From NCBI RefSeq assembly GCF_042665595.1, contig NZ_JBHTCT010000011.1:62001-126000 (forward strand): 64,000 bases of DNA, given 5' to 3'. The translations under genes were made by a program, and so were the position numbers. Positions 33,959 to 42,800 of the stretch are shown piece after piece. The notes under the pieces were generated by a model. That model worked only from the letters and a program-made list of their open reading frames with translations. It was not told the origin of the DNA and searched no databases. The DNA comes from Bhargavaea changchunensis (lineage in GTDB: Bacteria; Bacillota; Bacilli; Bacillales_A; Planococcaceae). Positions within the stretch are counted from its first letter, which is position 1; the number at the start of each line of letters is the position of its first letter.

Positions 33959-34284
33959 CCCTCGACAGGATTGTCATCAACTGTTTCCGCTATCTCGAGG
34001 TTCGGGATATGCGCGAAGTGGAGGAGATGACATTGAGGGAGTATCTTCTCCGGATGCATGCCTATCGCCTCAAAAGGATTGATGAAAACCGGAACATCCA
34101 CCTGCAAGCCTGGCTCAATTTTCTCGCTACGTCGACGAAGGAGAAAGGATCTAAGCAGGTGCCGGTCTATCCGAAATTCGAGGACTTCTTTGATTACGAG
34201 AAAGAGCTCAAAGAGGTGGAAGGCGTGAAGAAAAATCCGAGAAATCTCCGCCTCGCAAACCTTGCCGCGAGTGTGAACGGGTGA
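33883..34284 (+). CDS. Frameshift extension of the tail chaperone (gpT part)
   Basis: After a -1 slip at 33877-33883 translation continues 133 codons in the new frame to give a fusion of about 238 residues. The distal part (REYLLRMHAYRLKRIDENRN, KQVPVYPKFEDFFDYEKELK) resembles T-type chaperone extensions. An ATG at 34009 exists in frame but lacks a clear ribosome site, which favours frameshifting over independent start. The T part is expected to bind the tape measure protein. Confidence 0.85.
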   Translation, partial: ATAVEEGILPTGGGRGSSESRAERLTLDRIVINCFRYLEVRDMREVEEMTLREYLLRMHAYRLKRIDENRNIHLQAWLNFLATSTKEKGSKQVPVYPKFEDFFDYEKELKEVEGVKKNPRNLRLANLAASVNG

Positions 34285-34300
34285 GAAAGGAGGTCACACT

Positions 34301-37078
34301 ATGGCCCAAACTTACGCGGTGGAAGCCATACTCAAAGCGAATACTACAGGTTTCGAGCAGGGTTTTCGCGCCGCCGCGGAAGCCGCCCGGAATTTCCAGT
34401 CCTCAATAGATAGGATTAGCACCGCTGGCATCGAGAGGGCCGGACGGGAGTTCCAGACAGCAGGGAACAACATGAAATCTGCCGGAAAGAGTGTCATGGG
34501 TATCGGTGCCGGCTTGACTGCTGGTCTGACCGTTCCGATCGTCGGTGCGGCTGCAGCCGCTTCTAAGCTCGGCATGGATTTCGACGATTCAATGGCTCAA
34601 GTATCGGCGGTCTCGGGAGCCACAGGGAGTGACTTGGACAAGCTCAGGGGTCTTGCCCGGGAGATGGGAGCTACGACTCGATACTCCGCTTCCGAAGCCG
34701 CTGAGGGTCTGAATTACATGGCAATGGCGGGCTGGAAAACGGATCAGATGATGGCCGGACTTCCGGCAATCCTGAATCTCGCCGCTGCTGCCGGTGAGGA
34801 TCTTGGCGTTACTTCGGATATTGTGACCGACGCCTTGACCGGGTTCGGGCTGAAGGCAGAGGATGCCGGGATGTTTGCTGACGTTCTGGCCGCCGCGTCG
34901 TCGAACGCCAACACCAACGTCGCTATGCTTGGGGAATCGTTTAAGTACGTTGCTCCGGTTGCGGGTGCACTCGGTTACTCAGCTCAGGACGTAGCGGTTG
35001 CCCTCGGGCTGATGGCGAATGCGGGCATTAAGGGGTCGCAAGCTGGTACGTCTCTCAGAACGATGATGACAAACCTTTCGGCCCCGACAAAGCAAATGCA
35101 AGAGGCGATGGACGACCTCGGAATTTCCATCACCGACTCAAGTGGAGAAATGAAGCCGTTCGCGACGCTGATGGAAGAGCTTCGGACTAAATTCTCCACG
35201 CTTGACGAGGCTCAACAGGCTCAATACGCATCTACCATTTTTGGCAAGGAGGCAATGGCCGGCGCGCTCGCCATCATCAATGCCTCATCTGACGATTATG
35301 ACAAGCTGACCACAGCTATCAACGAGTCAGAAGGGGCAGCGGCAAAAATGGCTGCGATCATGGAGGGGACACTCGGCGGAACGTGGCGAAGCATCCGGTC
35401 AGCGGTCGAGGAACTGGCATTGAAATTGTATGAACAACTCCGGCCGGCTTTGCAGGCTATATCTGACGCTATCCTCACTTTCATCAATTGGCTGAACACA
35501 GCATCGCCGGCCGTGCAGAAGGTCGCAGTTGCGCTCGGAATCTTCCTTGCAGCCATCGGTCCTCTTATTGCCGGGATTGGACTATTAATCTTTATCGCTG
35601 GCTCATTGATTGGAAATTTCGGGGTGCTCGCTACGAAGTTTGCGCCACTCATTGCGAACTCTGCTCTTTTGCGCGTCGGGTTCGCCGGTATTTCACGGGC
35701 CATCAGTTTAATTTTCGGGCCTGTAGGCGTTCTGATCGCGGTCCTGTTGTCGCTCATTCCGGTGTTCGTCCGGCTCTACCAAGAAAATGAGACCTTCCGG
35801 AACGTGGTGCAGACGGTCTGGTCTTTTATACAAAATATTATCACCCAGGTAGTTTCCGCAGTGGTCTCTTTCGTGATGGATTTGTGGGGCCAATTGGTCG
35901 CTTTCTGGAACGAAAACGGACAAATGATCCTGCAAGCGACACAGAACGCATGGTCTGTTATTTCATCGGTGATTTCCGTGGCGCTATCCGTTATTGCCGG
36001 GGTTTTCCGCGCGGTCTGGCCTGCATTGCAAATTATAGTATCTGTTGTCTGGTCCGCCATAAAGGGCGTGATTCAAGGAGCGCTAAATATCATTCTTGGA
36101 TTGGCGAAAACTTTTGCCGGCCTGTTCACCGGGAACTGGTCGAAAATGTGGTCCGGAGTGAAGCAATTATTCAGCGGCGCCCTTCAATTCGTCTGGAACC
36201 TACTGCAACTGACCTTCCTCGGCAAGATGATGGGGGCTGTCCGGACGTTCGCTGGCCTGTTGCGCGGCGGGGTTAGTTCAATGTGGTCCGCGGTGCGTGG
36301 TATTTTCACCTCAGCGCTCAATTCTATTCGGAGCTTTTTCTCTAATTCATTCAACACTATGAAAAATATAGCGAATACGTCGCTCAGTACCATTCGCTCA
36401 ACCGTGAGCAACGTCCTATCCGCTATTCGGAGTGTTTTCTCCTCATCACTATCGACTATTCTTTCGACGGTGCGGTCAAAGTTTCTCCAGATGGTTTCTG
36501 CAATACGAAGCGCACTATCAACTGCAGTTAGCACGGTGCGCTCGATGATTACCAACATGATAACCGCCGTCAAATCCGGAGCATCTCGGATGGTAACAGC
36601 CGGGAAGGATCTGATCCGCGGTCTCATCAACGGTATCAAGAACATGGGAGCTGCAGCTATAGGGGCCATTACCCGAGTCGTGGATGGGGTCATCAACAAG
36701 GCGAAAAGCCTGCTGAAAATCAAGTCTCCGTCCCGGGTATTTCGACAGTTCGGGGAATACACTTCGGAGGGATTGGCAATCGGCGTAAGTTCCGAGGCTG
36801 GAGCCGCTATTCGTGCAGTGTCAGACATGGCGAGCGGCATGACTAAGGCGTTTGTTCCAGACCTTGCGATGCCGGAGGGTGACTATGCAAAGCAGATTCG
36901 CACAATCAACAGTCAAGCCGAGCGACAGTTGACGGCACAATTTGATAGCGAACTAAGCGTCAGCCGTCAGCCAGCATACATCAGTCTCAGGATCGGAAGC
37001 GGTGACTTTGAGGCTTTCGTCGAAGATATTTCAAGATCACAGGACCGTATGACCTTCCGACGGCGGAGACGACCATGA
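34301..37078 (+). CDS. Tail tape measure protein (TP901 family)
   Basis: A 925-residue protein. The N-terminal region has the TP901-type core (AAAAASKLGMDFDDSMAQVS, then LREMGATTRYSASEAAEGLN-like runs). A central hydrophobic zone (about 395-560) has several membrane-like helices, and a later zone holds Ser/Thr-rich heptad repeats (FSSSLSTILSTVRSK). It fixes tail length and helps DNA ejection. No lytic domain is apparent. Confidence 0.93.
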   Translation: MAQTYAVEAILKANTTGFEQGFRAAAEAARNFQSSIDRISTAGIERAGREFQTAGNNMKSAGKSVMGIGAGLTAGLTVPIVGAAAAASKLGMDFDDSMAQVSAVSGATGSDLDKLRGLAREMGATTRYSASEAAEGLNYMAMAGWKTDQMMAGLPAILNLAAAAGEDLGVTSDIVTDALTGFGLKAEDAGMFADVLAAASSNANTNVAMLGESFKYVAPVAGALGYSAQDVAVALGLMANAGIKGSQAGTSLRTMMTNLSAPTKQMQEAMDDLGISITDSSGEMKPFATLMEELRTKFSTLDEAQQAQYASTIFGKEAMAGALAIINASSDDYDKLTTAINESEGAAAKMAAIMEGTLGGTWRSIRSAVEELALKLYEQLRPALQAISDAILTFINWLNTASPAVQKVAVALGIFLAAIGPLIAGIGLLIFIAGSLIGNFGVLATKFAPLIANSALLRVGFAGISRAISLIFGPVGVLIAVLLSLIPVFVRLYQENETFRNVVQTVWSFIQNIITQVVSAVVSFVMDLWGQLVAFWNENGQMILQATQNAWSVISSVISVALSVIAGVFRAVWPALQIIVSVVWSAIKGVIQGALNIILGLAKTFAGLFTGNWSKMWSGVKQLFSGALQFVWNLLQLTFLGKMMGAVRTFAGLLRGGVSSMWSAVRGIFTSALNSIRSFFSNSFNTMKNIANTSLSTIRSTVSNVLSAIRSVFSSSLSTILSTVRSKFLQMVSAIRSALSTAVSTVRSMITNMITAVKSGASRMVTAGKDLIRGLINGIKNMGAAAIGAITRVVDGVINKAKSLLKIKSPSRVFRQFGEYTSEGLAIGVSSEAGAAIRAVSDMASGMTKAFVPDLAMPEGDYAKQIRTINSQAERQLTAQFDSELSVSRQPAYISLRIGSGDFEAFVEDISRSQDRMTFRRRRRP

Positions 37079-37094
37079 GAGGGGAGGGAAACCT

Positions 37095-37877
37095 ATGTAT
37101 GAATTTACGAAAGTCTCAGAAGTAGCATCAGAAACAAGCAACAGTCTAATGACCATCTTTAACGGAGTGAACCTGGACACTGAACTTTCGGATTCAGCCG
37201 GTTTTTTCAGGACTCTCTCCGTTTCAGGGCGAGGCGTGTCGAGCAGGCGTTTGCTCATGAGTGAACAAAGCCTCCGACACGGATCTCGGGAAAGGGGATA
37301 CTCGCTGGACGTTAGGGAGATAGTAGTCCGCTTTCAAATTAAAGACCGAACATCGGAAGGTCTGAGAGAAAGGTTCAACAGACTGAACGGCCTCCTTATC
37401 GGTAGCAAAAAGGAACTCCGATTCACTGATGAGGAAGCTTATTTCATCGGAACTCTTTCAGGGGGTGAAACTCCAGAGGAAACCTCGAATGACATTATTG
37501 GTACGCTCAATTTCATCTGTTCAGATCCCGTTAAGAGAAAGGCTCAAAAAGTCCTGCCAGTCACCACCACTTTTTCACCGTTCACCATCACCGGCCAGGA
37601 TAAGACGCCGTGGATCAGCCGCACAACCTTCCCGGCTCCGGCGTCTTCTTATGTTCTCGAAACCAACAAAGGCGGCCGCATCGAACTGAAATACTCGTTC
37701 ATTGCTGGAGACGTCCTGGAGATCGATTACGAAAAACGGAAGATCACGCTCAACGGGAAGAACATCCAGACCGCGATGCAGATCGTGCCGACGCGGTGGT
37801 TTATGTTGGTGCCGGGGGCAGTGGAGATGAAGGCGAGTCATGCGACTACGGTTGAGTACACGGAACGATTTTATTGA
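37095..37877 (+). CDS. Distal tail protein Dit
   Basis: A 260-residue SPP1 gp19.1/Sipho_tail-type protein with an N-terminal ring domain (SLRHGSRERGYSLDVREIVV) and a C-terminal galectin-like domain (about 140-260). It forms the baseplate hub and normally directly precedes the tail fibre/Tal gene; here about 2 kb of accessory genes intervene. Confidence 0.87.
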   Translation: MYEFTKVSEVASETSNSLMTIFNGVNLDTELSDSAGFFRTLSVSGRGVSSRRLLMSEQSLRHGSRERGYSLDVREIVVRFQIKDRTSEGLRERFNRLNGLLIGSKKELRFTDEEAYFIGTLSGGETPEETSNDIIGTLNFICSDPVKRKAQKVLPVTTTFSPFTITGQDKTPWISRTTFPAPASSYVLETNKGGRIELKYSFIAGDVLEIDYEKRKITLNGKNIQTAMQIVPTRWFMLVPGAVEMKASHATTVEYTERFY

Positions 37878-37889
37878 GGAGGGATTGGA

Positions 37890-38126
37890 ATGAGTGAAAA
37901 AGAGGTTAATTACGAACCAATTCGTAGCGATATTTACATCGGATCTAGAAATGCAGATGTAGTTTGGTCAAGGGCAGAGGAGACAACAAAGCTGGACCGC
38001 ATCGAGCGGAAATTGGATAAGCTCCTCAACCTTGTGGAAGGCAAAGAGCTTTCAGTGAAAATTGATGGTGCCGAAATCATTGATGCTATCACAAAAGCTG
38101 ACCGTCTAAAACGAGCCCGGATTTAA
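37890..38126 (+). CDS. Small tail-region protein, 78 residues
   Basis: GAGGAGGGA site. The core KLDRIERKLDKLLNLVEGKE is a probable short coiled coil. It lies at the start of the block inserted between Dit and the tail fibre and is followed by a strong terminator. Unknown function. Confidence 0.65.
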   Translation: MSEKEVNYEPIRSDIYIGSRNADVVWSRAEETTKLDRIERKLDKLLNLVEGKELSVKIDGAEIIDAITKADRLKRARI

Positions 38127-38136
38127 ATAATCAATT

Positions 38137-38182
38137 AGGAGCTCCAACTTGCCGAATCCATGGAGGAACGAGTGGAGCTCCT
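38137..38182 (+). terminator. Strong terminator between Dit block and moron cassette
   Basis: AGGAGCTCCA (38137-38146) pairs perfectly with TGGAGCTCCT (38173-38182) and is followed by CGTTTT. Continued late transcription into the fibre gene would have to cross it. Confidence 0.75.
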
Positions 38183-38232
38183 CGTTTTAATCTAGGTATG
38201 GAATCTAGGTGTGGAAAGGTTACAAGAGTGAA

Positions 38233-38433
38233 TTAATTAATGACAAATTCGATTGATCTGATTTCGTTTACTTTTAGCGGGATCTGACCGTTAGAACCAT
38301 AAACAACAACATCAGAATTATTTGCTTGAGTTGTTTTTAATTTTTCGAAAAAATTCTTATCGAAATAGTCTGGAACTCCGTCGATAATTATCGATTGTCC
38401 ATTTTTTAAATTCACCCGGGTCTCTATTTTCAT
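38233..38433 (-). CDS. Minus-strand moron protein, 66 residues
   Basis: Start ATG at 38433 with AAAAGGTGG upstream on the minus strand; the frame is open further upstream to 38604 but lacks a ribosome site there. The product has LKNGQSIIIDGVPDYFDKNF and an acidic/hydrophobic end. No family recognised. It runs against the surrounding late operon, so it is probably expressed independently in the lysogen. Confidence 0.55.
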   Translation of the reverse strand: MKIETRVNLKNGQSIIIDGVPDYFDKNFFEKLKTTQANNSDVVVYGSNGQIPLKVNEIRSIEFVIN

Positions 38434-38473
38434 TATGTCTGACCACCTTTTCATTTTTATTGGAGTGAGTTGA

Positions 38474-38587
38474 ATGATAAATGATTTTATCGACCTAACA
38501 CAGGGACAACTATTGTTGAAATACTGGTGGCTTTGGTTGATTATCGTGATAATTGGCGTGGTAAATTTAAAGAAAAGTTCATCATGA
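38474..38587 (+). CDS. 37-residue membrane peptide in the moron cassette
   Basis: ATG at 38474 behind TTGGAGTGAG. One long hydrophobic helix (YWWLWLIIVIIGVV) with a polar start and LKKSSS end. It overlaps the end of the convergent minus-strand gene by six bases. Size and layout recall toxin or holin-like peptides, but function is unknown. Confidence 0.45.
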   Translation: MINDFIDLTQGQLLLKYWWLWLIIVIIGVVNLKKSSS

Positions 38588-39217
38588 TAGACAAAACTCT
38601 GCAAAGTTGCGCCCTAACTTAGAGAGTTTGACGCTTTCAGCAAGCGCATTGTCTACGCCACCACCAACGTTCATATTACCTGTATAGACTTCGAGAAGCC
38701 CTAAGGTTCTAAACTTATTGATCGAAGCCAAGATGATATAAGGGTCATCAATGAAAGGAGATTCTATGTTGGAAACGGGAACGGCATGTTCTTGTTTGTA
38801 TAGCAATACAAGCATCTCAATATCCAATTCAGAGAGAGAATCAAGTGCATCTAAGTAGTATTCTTCGTTCTGATAAGTGGAGCTATTTACACCTTGAATT
38901 AAAGCATTTATGAAGAAAGTCTTGAATTTCTCTTGTTTTATTTCACGAGCTTCCCTTTCAATCTTCCTGGACACCTTTTCAATCAACATGGAGAGATATT
39001 CATCGTCGTGATAGCTATTTCTTACAACGTCGGTGAGTTGTTCATCAAAACTTTTAATAGTACTAGCAACATCAGAATAAAACTTTTCCAGCCGTTCTTT
39101 TTCCTTTTTGGCTTTGGTAGAAGAATATACAGTCGCCAAACTTCCGCCAACGTAGGGGATTAAGCTTAAGCCTGCAGCAATAACGGTAACCTTGTTATCC
39201 TCTTGAATAATAATCAC
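38582..39217 (-). CDS. Minus-strand moron protein with hydrophobic N-terminus
   Basis: About 211 residues. The N-terminus has a hydrophobic glycine-containing hairpin (VTVIAAGLSLIPYVGGSLAT) followed by a basic amphipathic helix, a layout common in prophage- and defence-encoded effectors. The rest is helical with a possible winged-helix-like end (LASINKFRTLGLLEVY). The start is uncertain: GTG at 39217 is very close to GGGAGG; an ATG at 39238 has no ribosome site, and an ATT triplet downstream of GGAGGTGAT is a rare possibility. AT-rich and antisense to the late operon. Confidence 0.65.
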   Translation of the reverse strand: MIIIQEDNKVTVIAAGLSLIPYVGGSLATVYSSTKAKKEKERLEKFYSDVASTIKSFDEQLTDVVRNSYHDDEYLSMLIEKVSRKIEREAREIKQEKFKTFFINALIQGVNSSTYQNEEYYLDALDSLSELDIEMLVLLYKQEHAVPVSNIESPFIDDPYIILASINKFRTLGLLEVYTGNMNVGGGVDNALAESVKLSKLGRNFAEFCLS

Positions 39218-39319
39218 CTCCCTCCCGTCTGTCACCATTCGACAGCAGGATAGGAAATCCTTCAAGAAAGGAGGAAATCAGTGGAAGTTCACTGAATTGA
39301 TGACTAAAGGAGGGGGACT

Positions 39320-39838
39320 ATGAAAGAAGTTAATGGTGAGGTTTTTTACCATATCAATTCAAAGAGCAACCACAACCCTTATGATCTTTTGAGGATAGGT
39401 GACAAATTCAAAGTTGGAGATAAGTTAAATCCTTTCATGAAATTGTACGAAGACGAGGCACCACCACTTGAACTAGATCGGAAAGTATTATTTAATGCAG
39501 CAGTTTTCTATTGGCACTATACAAGGGAAATAACTCTTGAGCAGATCAGGCTATCGATTAACAATGAATTGCCTTCCAGGTTTAATTCCTTATGGGTCAC
39601 TGATTACGATCGAATCCAAAGATGGCGACAGCAATTTGCAAAATCAGAGCATCAGGTTTTAGAACTCTCGCTGACCGGTCAAATCTTTCAATGTGATGCA
39701 GGTTGGGTTGAGGGCAACCCCATTCCGTTGTCTACTTTACGACAGAAAGCCGGGTATTACTGGTCTGGGGAAATAGTTAAGCCTGACAGCTTAGAGTATT
39801 TATTCGAAGGTGAAGCAGAAGTGATAAGAATTTTATAG
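39320..39838 (+). CDS. DUF2441-like moron protein
   Basis: A 172-residue protein. FYHINSKS at the start, the middle LPSRFNSLWVTDYDRIQRWR, and AGYYWSGEIVKPDSLEYLFE at the end follow the pattern I recall for DUF2441 proteins. The spaced His, Trp/Tyr and late Glu could suggest an ADP-ribosyltransferase-like fold, but this is only a guess. GGAGGGGGA site. A hairpin overlaps its stop codon. Confidence 0.6.
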   Translation: MKEVNGEVFYHINSKSNHNPYDLLRIGDKFKVGDKLNPFMKLYEDEAPPLELDRKVLFNAAVFYWHYTREITLEQIRLSINNELPSRFNSLWVTDYDRIQRWRQQFAKSEHQVLELSLTGQIFQCDAGWVEGNPIPLSTLRQKAGYYWSGEIVKPDSLEYLFEGEAEVIRIL

Positions 39839-39854
39839 CACTCGTTAGAGTGCT
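39837..39854 (+). terminator. Terminator-like hairpin before the tail fibre gene
   Basis: AGCACTC-GTTA-GAGTGCT begins within the preceding stop codon; the following T content (TCCTTGATT) is weak. Confidence 0.5.
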
Positions 39855-39884
39855 TCCTTGATTCTAAAAGAAAGGAGGAAACCA

Positions 39885-42800
39885 ATGGAAAACAATAGTG
39901 TGGAACTATACATCTTCGGGCCGGACGATCAGTTGATGACGTCCATCACAGAAGAAACCGGACTATACGCAGCACGGTTCAAAGAGGGCATCAATCAGGT
40001 GTCCTCTTTCACATTTACTGTGGACGCCACAGCTGAAGCGGCCGCCCATGTAGTTGAGGAAAACCAAGTCGTGTTTCGTGACAAGGAAGGCGACTTCCGT
40101 CTATTTGTCATCAAGGAGCCGACGGACCGAGATGGCCCGGACGGACCGGAAACAGAAGCCGTCTGCGAGCCTTGGTACATGGAACTCAAGGAGCATATCG
40201 TCCTGGACCGTCGATTCGTGAATCAAACGGCTGACGTTGCGCTCAATGCGGCACTCGAAGGAACCCGGGCAACCGGCCGTGTGATCGGAGAGCTTGGTAG
40301 AGCAACTACAAACTTTTACCGTTTGCCCGCTATCGATGCGATCTGGGAGATCCCCAATGTCTGGGGCGGCGAGCTGAAGGATGTAGTTGAGTTTGACGGC
40401 AGCCGAATAAAGGCCCGGCGAATAGAGCTGCACATGCGGCGTGGCGCCGACCGGGGCAAGGTCTTCGAAATCGACCATGACATCGAGGAGATTGAACGTA
40501 CCGTGCTGTCCTACCCGCTGACCGCGATGTACGGCTGGGGTGCGTCACTCGAGATTGAGGACGAGCAGGGAGAGCATACCGGCGGATATACGCGCTATAT
40601 CGATTTTGCTGATGTTGAGTGGTCGAAGGCAAAAGGTGATCCAGTCGACAAACCGAAAGGTCAGAAATGGGTTGGTGATCCAGCTGCTTTGCAACGATAC
40701 GGCCGGCTGCACAACGGGAAGCGTCTGCATAGGGAAGGACAGTACAGCAATCATGACATCGAGGATCCCGCGGAACTGCTCGAGGCCACATGGCTCCACT
40801 TGCAGGACGTCAAAGAACCGGAGGTCAACTATCGCTTGTCTGTGGCATTGCTGGAACGGTTGGCAGGCTACGAGCATGAGCACGTCCAGTTGGGAGATAC
40901 TGCCGCTGCCATCGACCGGGAGTTTTCCCGGGAGATTGTCATCCAGTCCCGCGTCATTTCAATCGAGTACGACATCATCGATATTGAGGCGACGGGCATT
41001 GTGGAGATGGGACAGTTCCTCTCCGCCTATGAACAGAACCTCGGCCGTGAGATTGATGAAATCCGGAACGAATTGAATGACACACGATCCCGTGCAGACC
41101 GGCCTGTTACCAATGACCGGTTCCTGGACGTCAAACCCGGGACGCCATCCAATGTACTGGCAGCGGGCGGCTTTCGGGTCATCCAGCTCTACTGGAATTA
41201 CGACAGCAACGTCAATATAGCTCACTACGAAGTCTACGGCTCGCAAGTCGCATCGTTCGTGCCTGATTCTCAGCACCTGCTTTACCGTGGGCGGACGTCA
41301 GCCTTTTCTCATGAAGTAAATACTGATGAAACCTGGTATTACTACGTCCGGGCGGTCAATCAACGCGGCACGCCGGGAGAATACAGTGTACGGGCATCCG
41401 CAGCTACTGTTCGTCTCCTCAGCGATGACATTTTATTCGGCGAGATATTGGCGGAGCATCTTTCCGACAACCTCGACATCGCTGAAAAGCTCGCACAGGA
41501 TACAATCGACCGAATCAACGCCGGGCCTCTCGAAGAAGTCGAAACGGCCAGGGCTGAGGCGATCGAAAACGCAAAGGCTGCGCTTGAGGCCGCTAAGAAA
41601 GATGCGACTGAGAAGGCGAACACCGCCCGGTCCGAAGCGATCAGCGCTGCAGAACAGGCGCTAGAGACAGCCAGGGCAGCCATTCTTGATGCCGCGGCAA
41701 CTGACGCCTACACCAAAGCGTCCGCTGCGCAGAACGCCGCCATAAAGGATGCTGAAAGGAAGATCTCGGCGGCGGAAACCCGGCTCAATACGGCGATCGG
41801 CGGCAAGGCGGATGCGAACTCTGTTTACACGATTACCGAAGTGGACAATGCCCTCAAGGGCAAAGTCTCCACGTCAACATATACAACGGACCAAAACGGC
41901 ATTATCAACCGCCTGGACAATGCAGAAACAAGCATCGAACAGAACGCAACGGCCATCACGTCGAAAGCATCCACGGAAGTCGTCAACGGCATCGCCGGCC
42001 GTGTAGAGACAGCCGAGACGACGATCACGCAGCAGGCCGGGATGATTTCCAGCAAAGCCGAGAAAGCGTACGTTGACACGGTTTCAGGCGTGGCCAGCAG
42101 TGCGAAGACAACCGCAGAACAAACGGCCGAGGGTTTGAGGTCCAAAGCGGAGACAGCGACAGTAAATGCGTTGACCGGCCGAGTTGAAACGGCTGAGACT
42201 ACCATCAGCCAGCATGCCACCGCGATATCGTCGAAAGCAGAGAAATCAACCGTGGACACTGTCAGCGGTGTCGCCAATAGCGCAAAAACCCTTGCCGAAC
42301 AGACGGCCGAGGGTTTGAAGTCTAAAGCCGAGACAAAGACCGTGAACGCGCTCTCGGGCAGGGTCGAAACTGCGGAAAGCACAATATCTCAGCATGCAGG
42401 ACTGATCAGCTCTAAAGTAGATGCAAAGTATGTAACTGGTGCAATCGCGGACCTTAACATCAACGACAGGAACTTGATTCGTAACAGTGGTTTATTCAAA
42501 AACAGACATGGTTGGACATCAGGTACAGTAGTCATGAAAGATGGTGTTCCTGTTCTTCAAACCACTGGCACCTTGTCTAACGTTGATGATCTTGCTCTAG
42601 AACCAGGCACAGAATATGTAATAACGATGGTATTCATGCTCAGCTTCGATTTCAATGCCACCAATAACGTCCCTAACCATATCTATGTACGCTATCCTGG
42701 AGAGTCAACTCAATCTGCAATGGATGGATCGCCAACGTTAATCGGCGGAAATCGTCTCTTGAAAGCAAACGAATGGCATACCGTATCTCTTAGATTCAAG

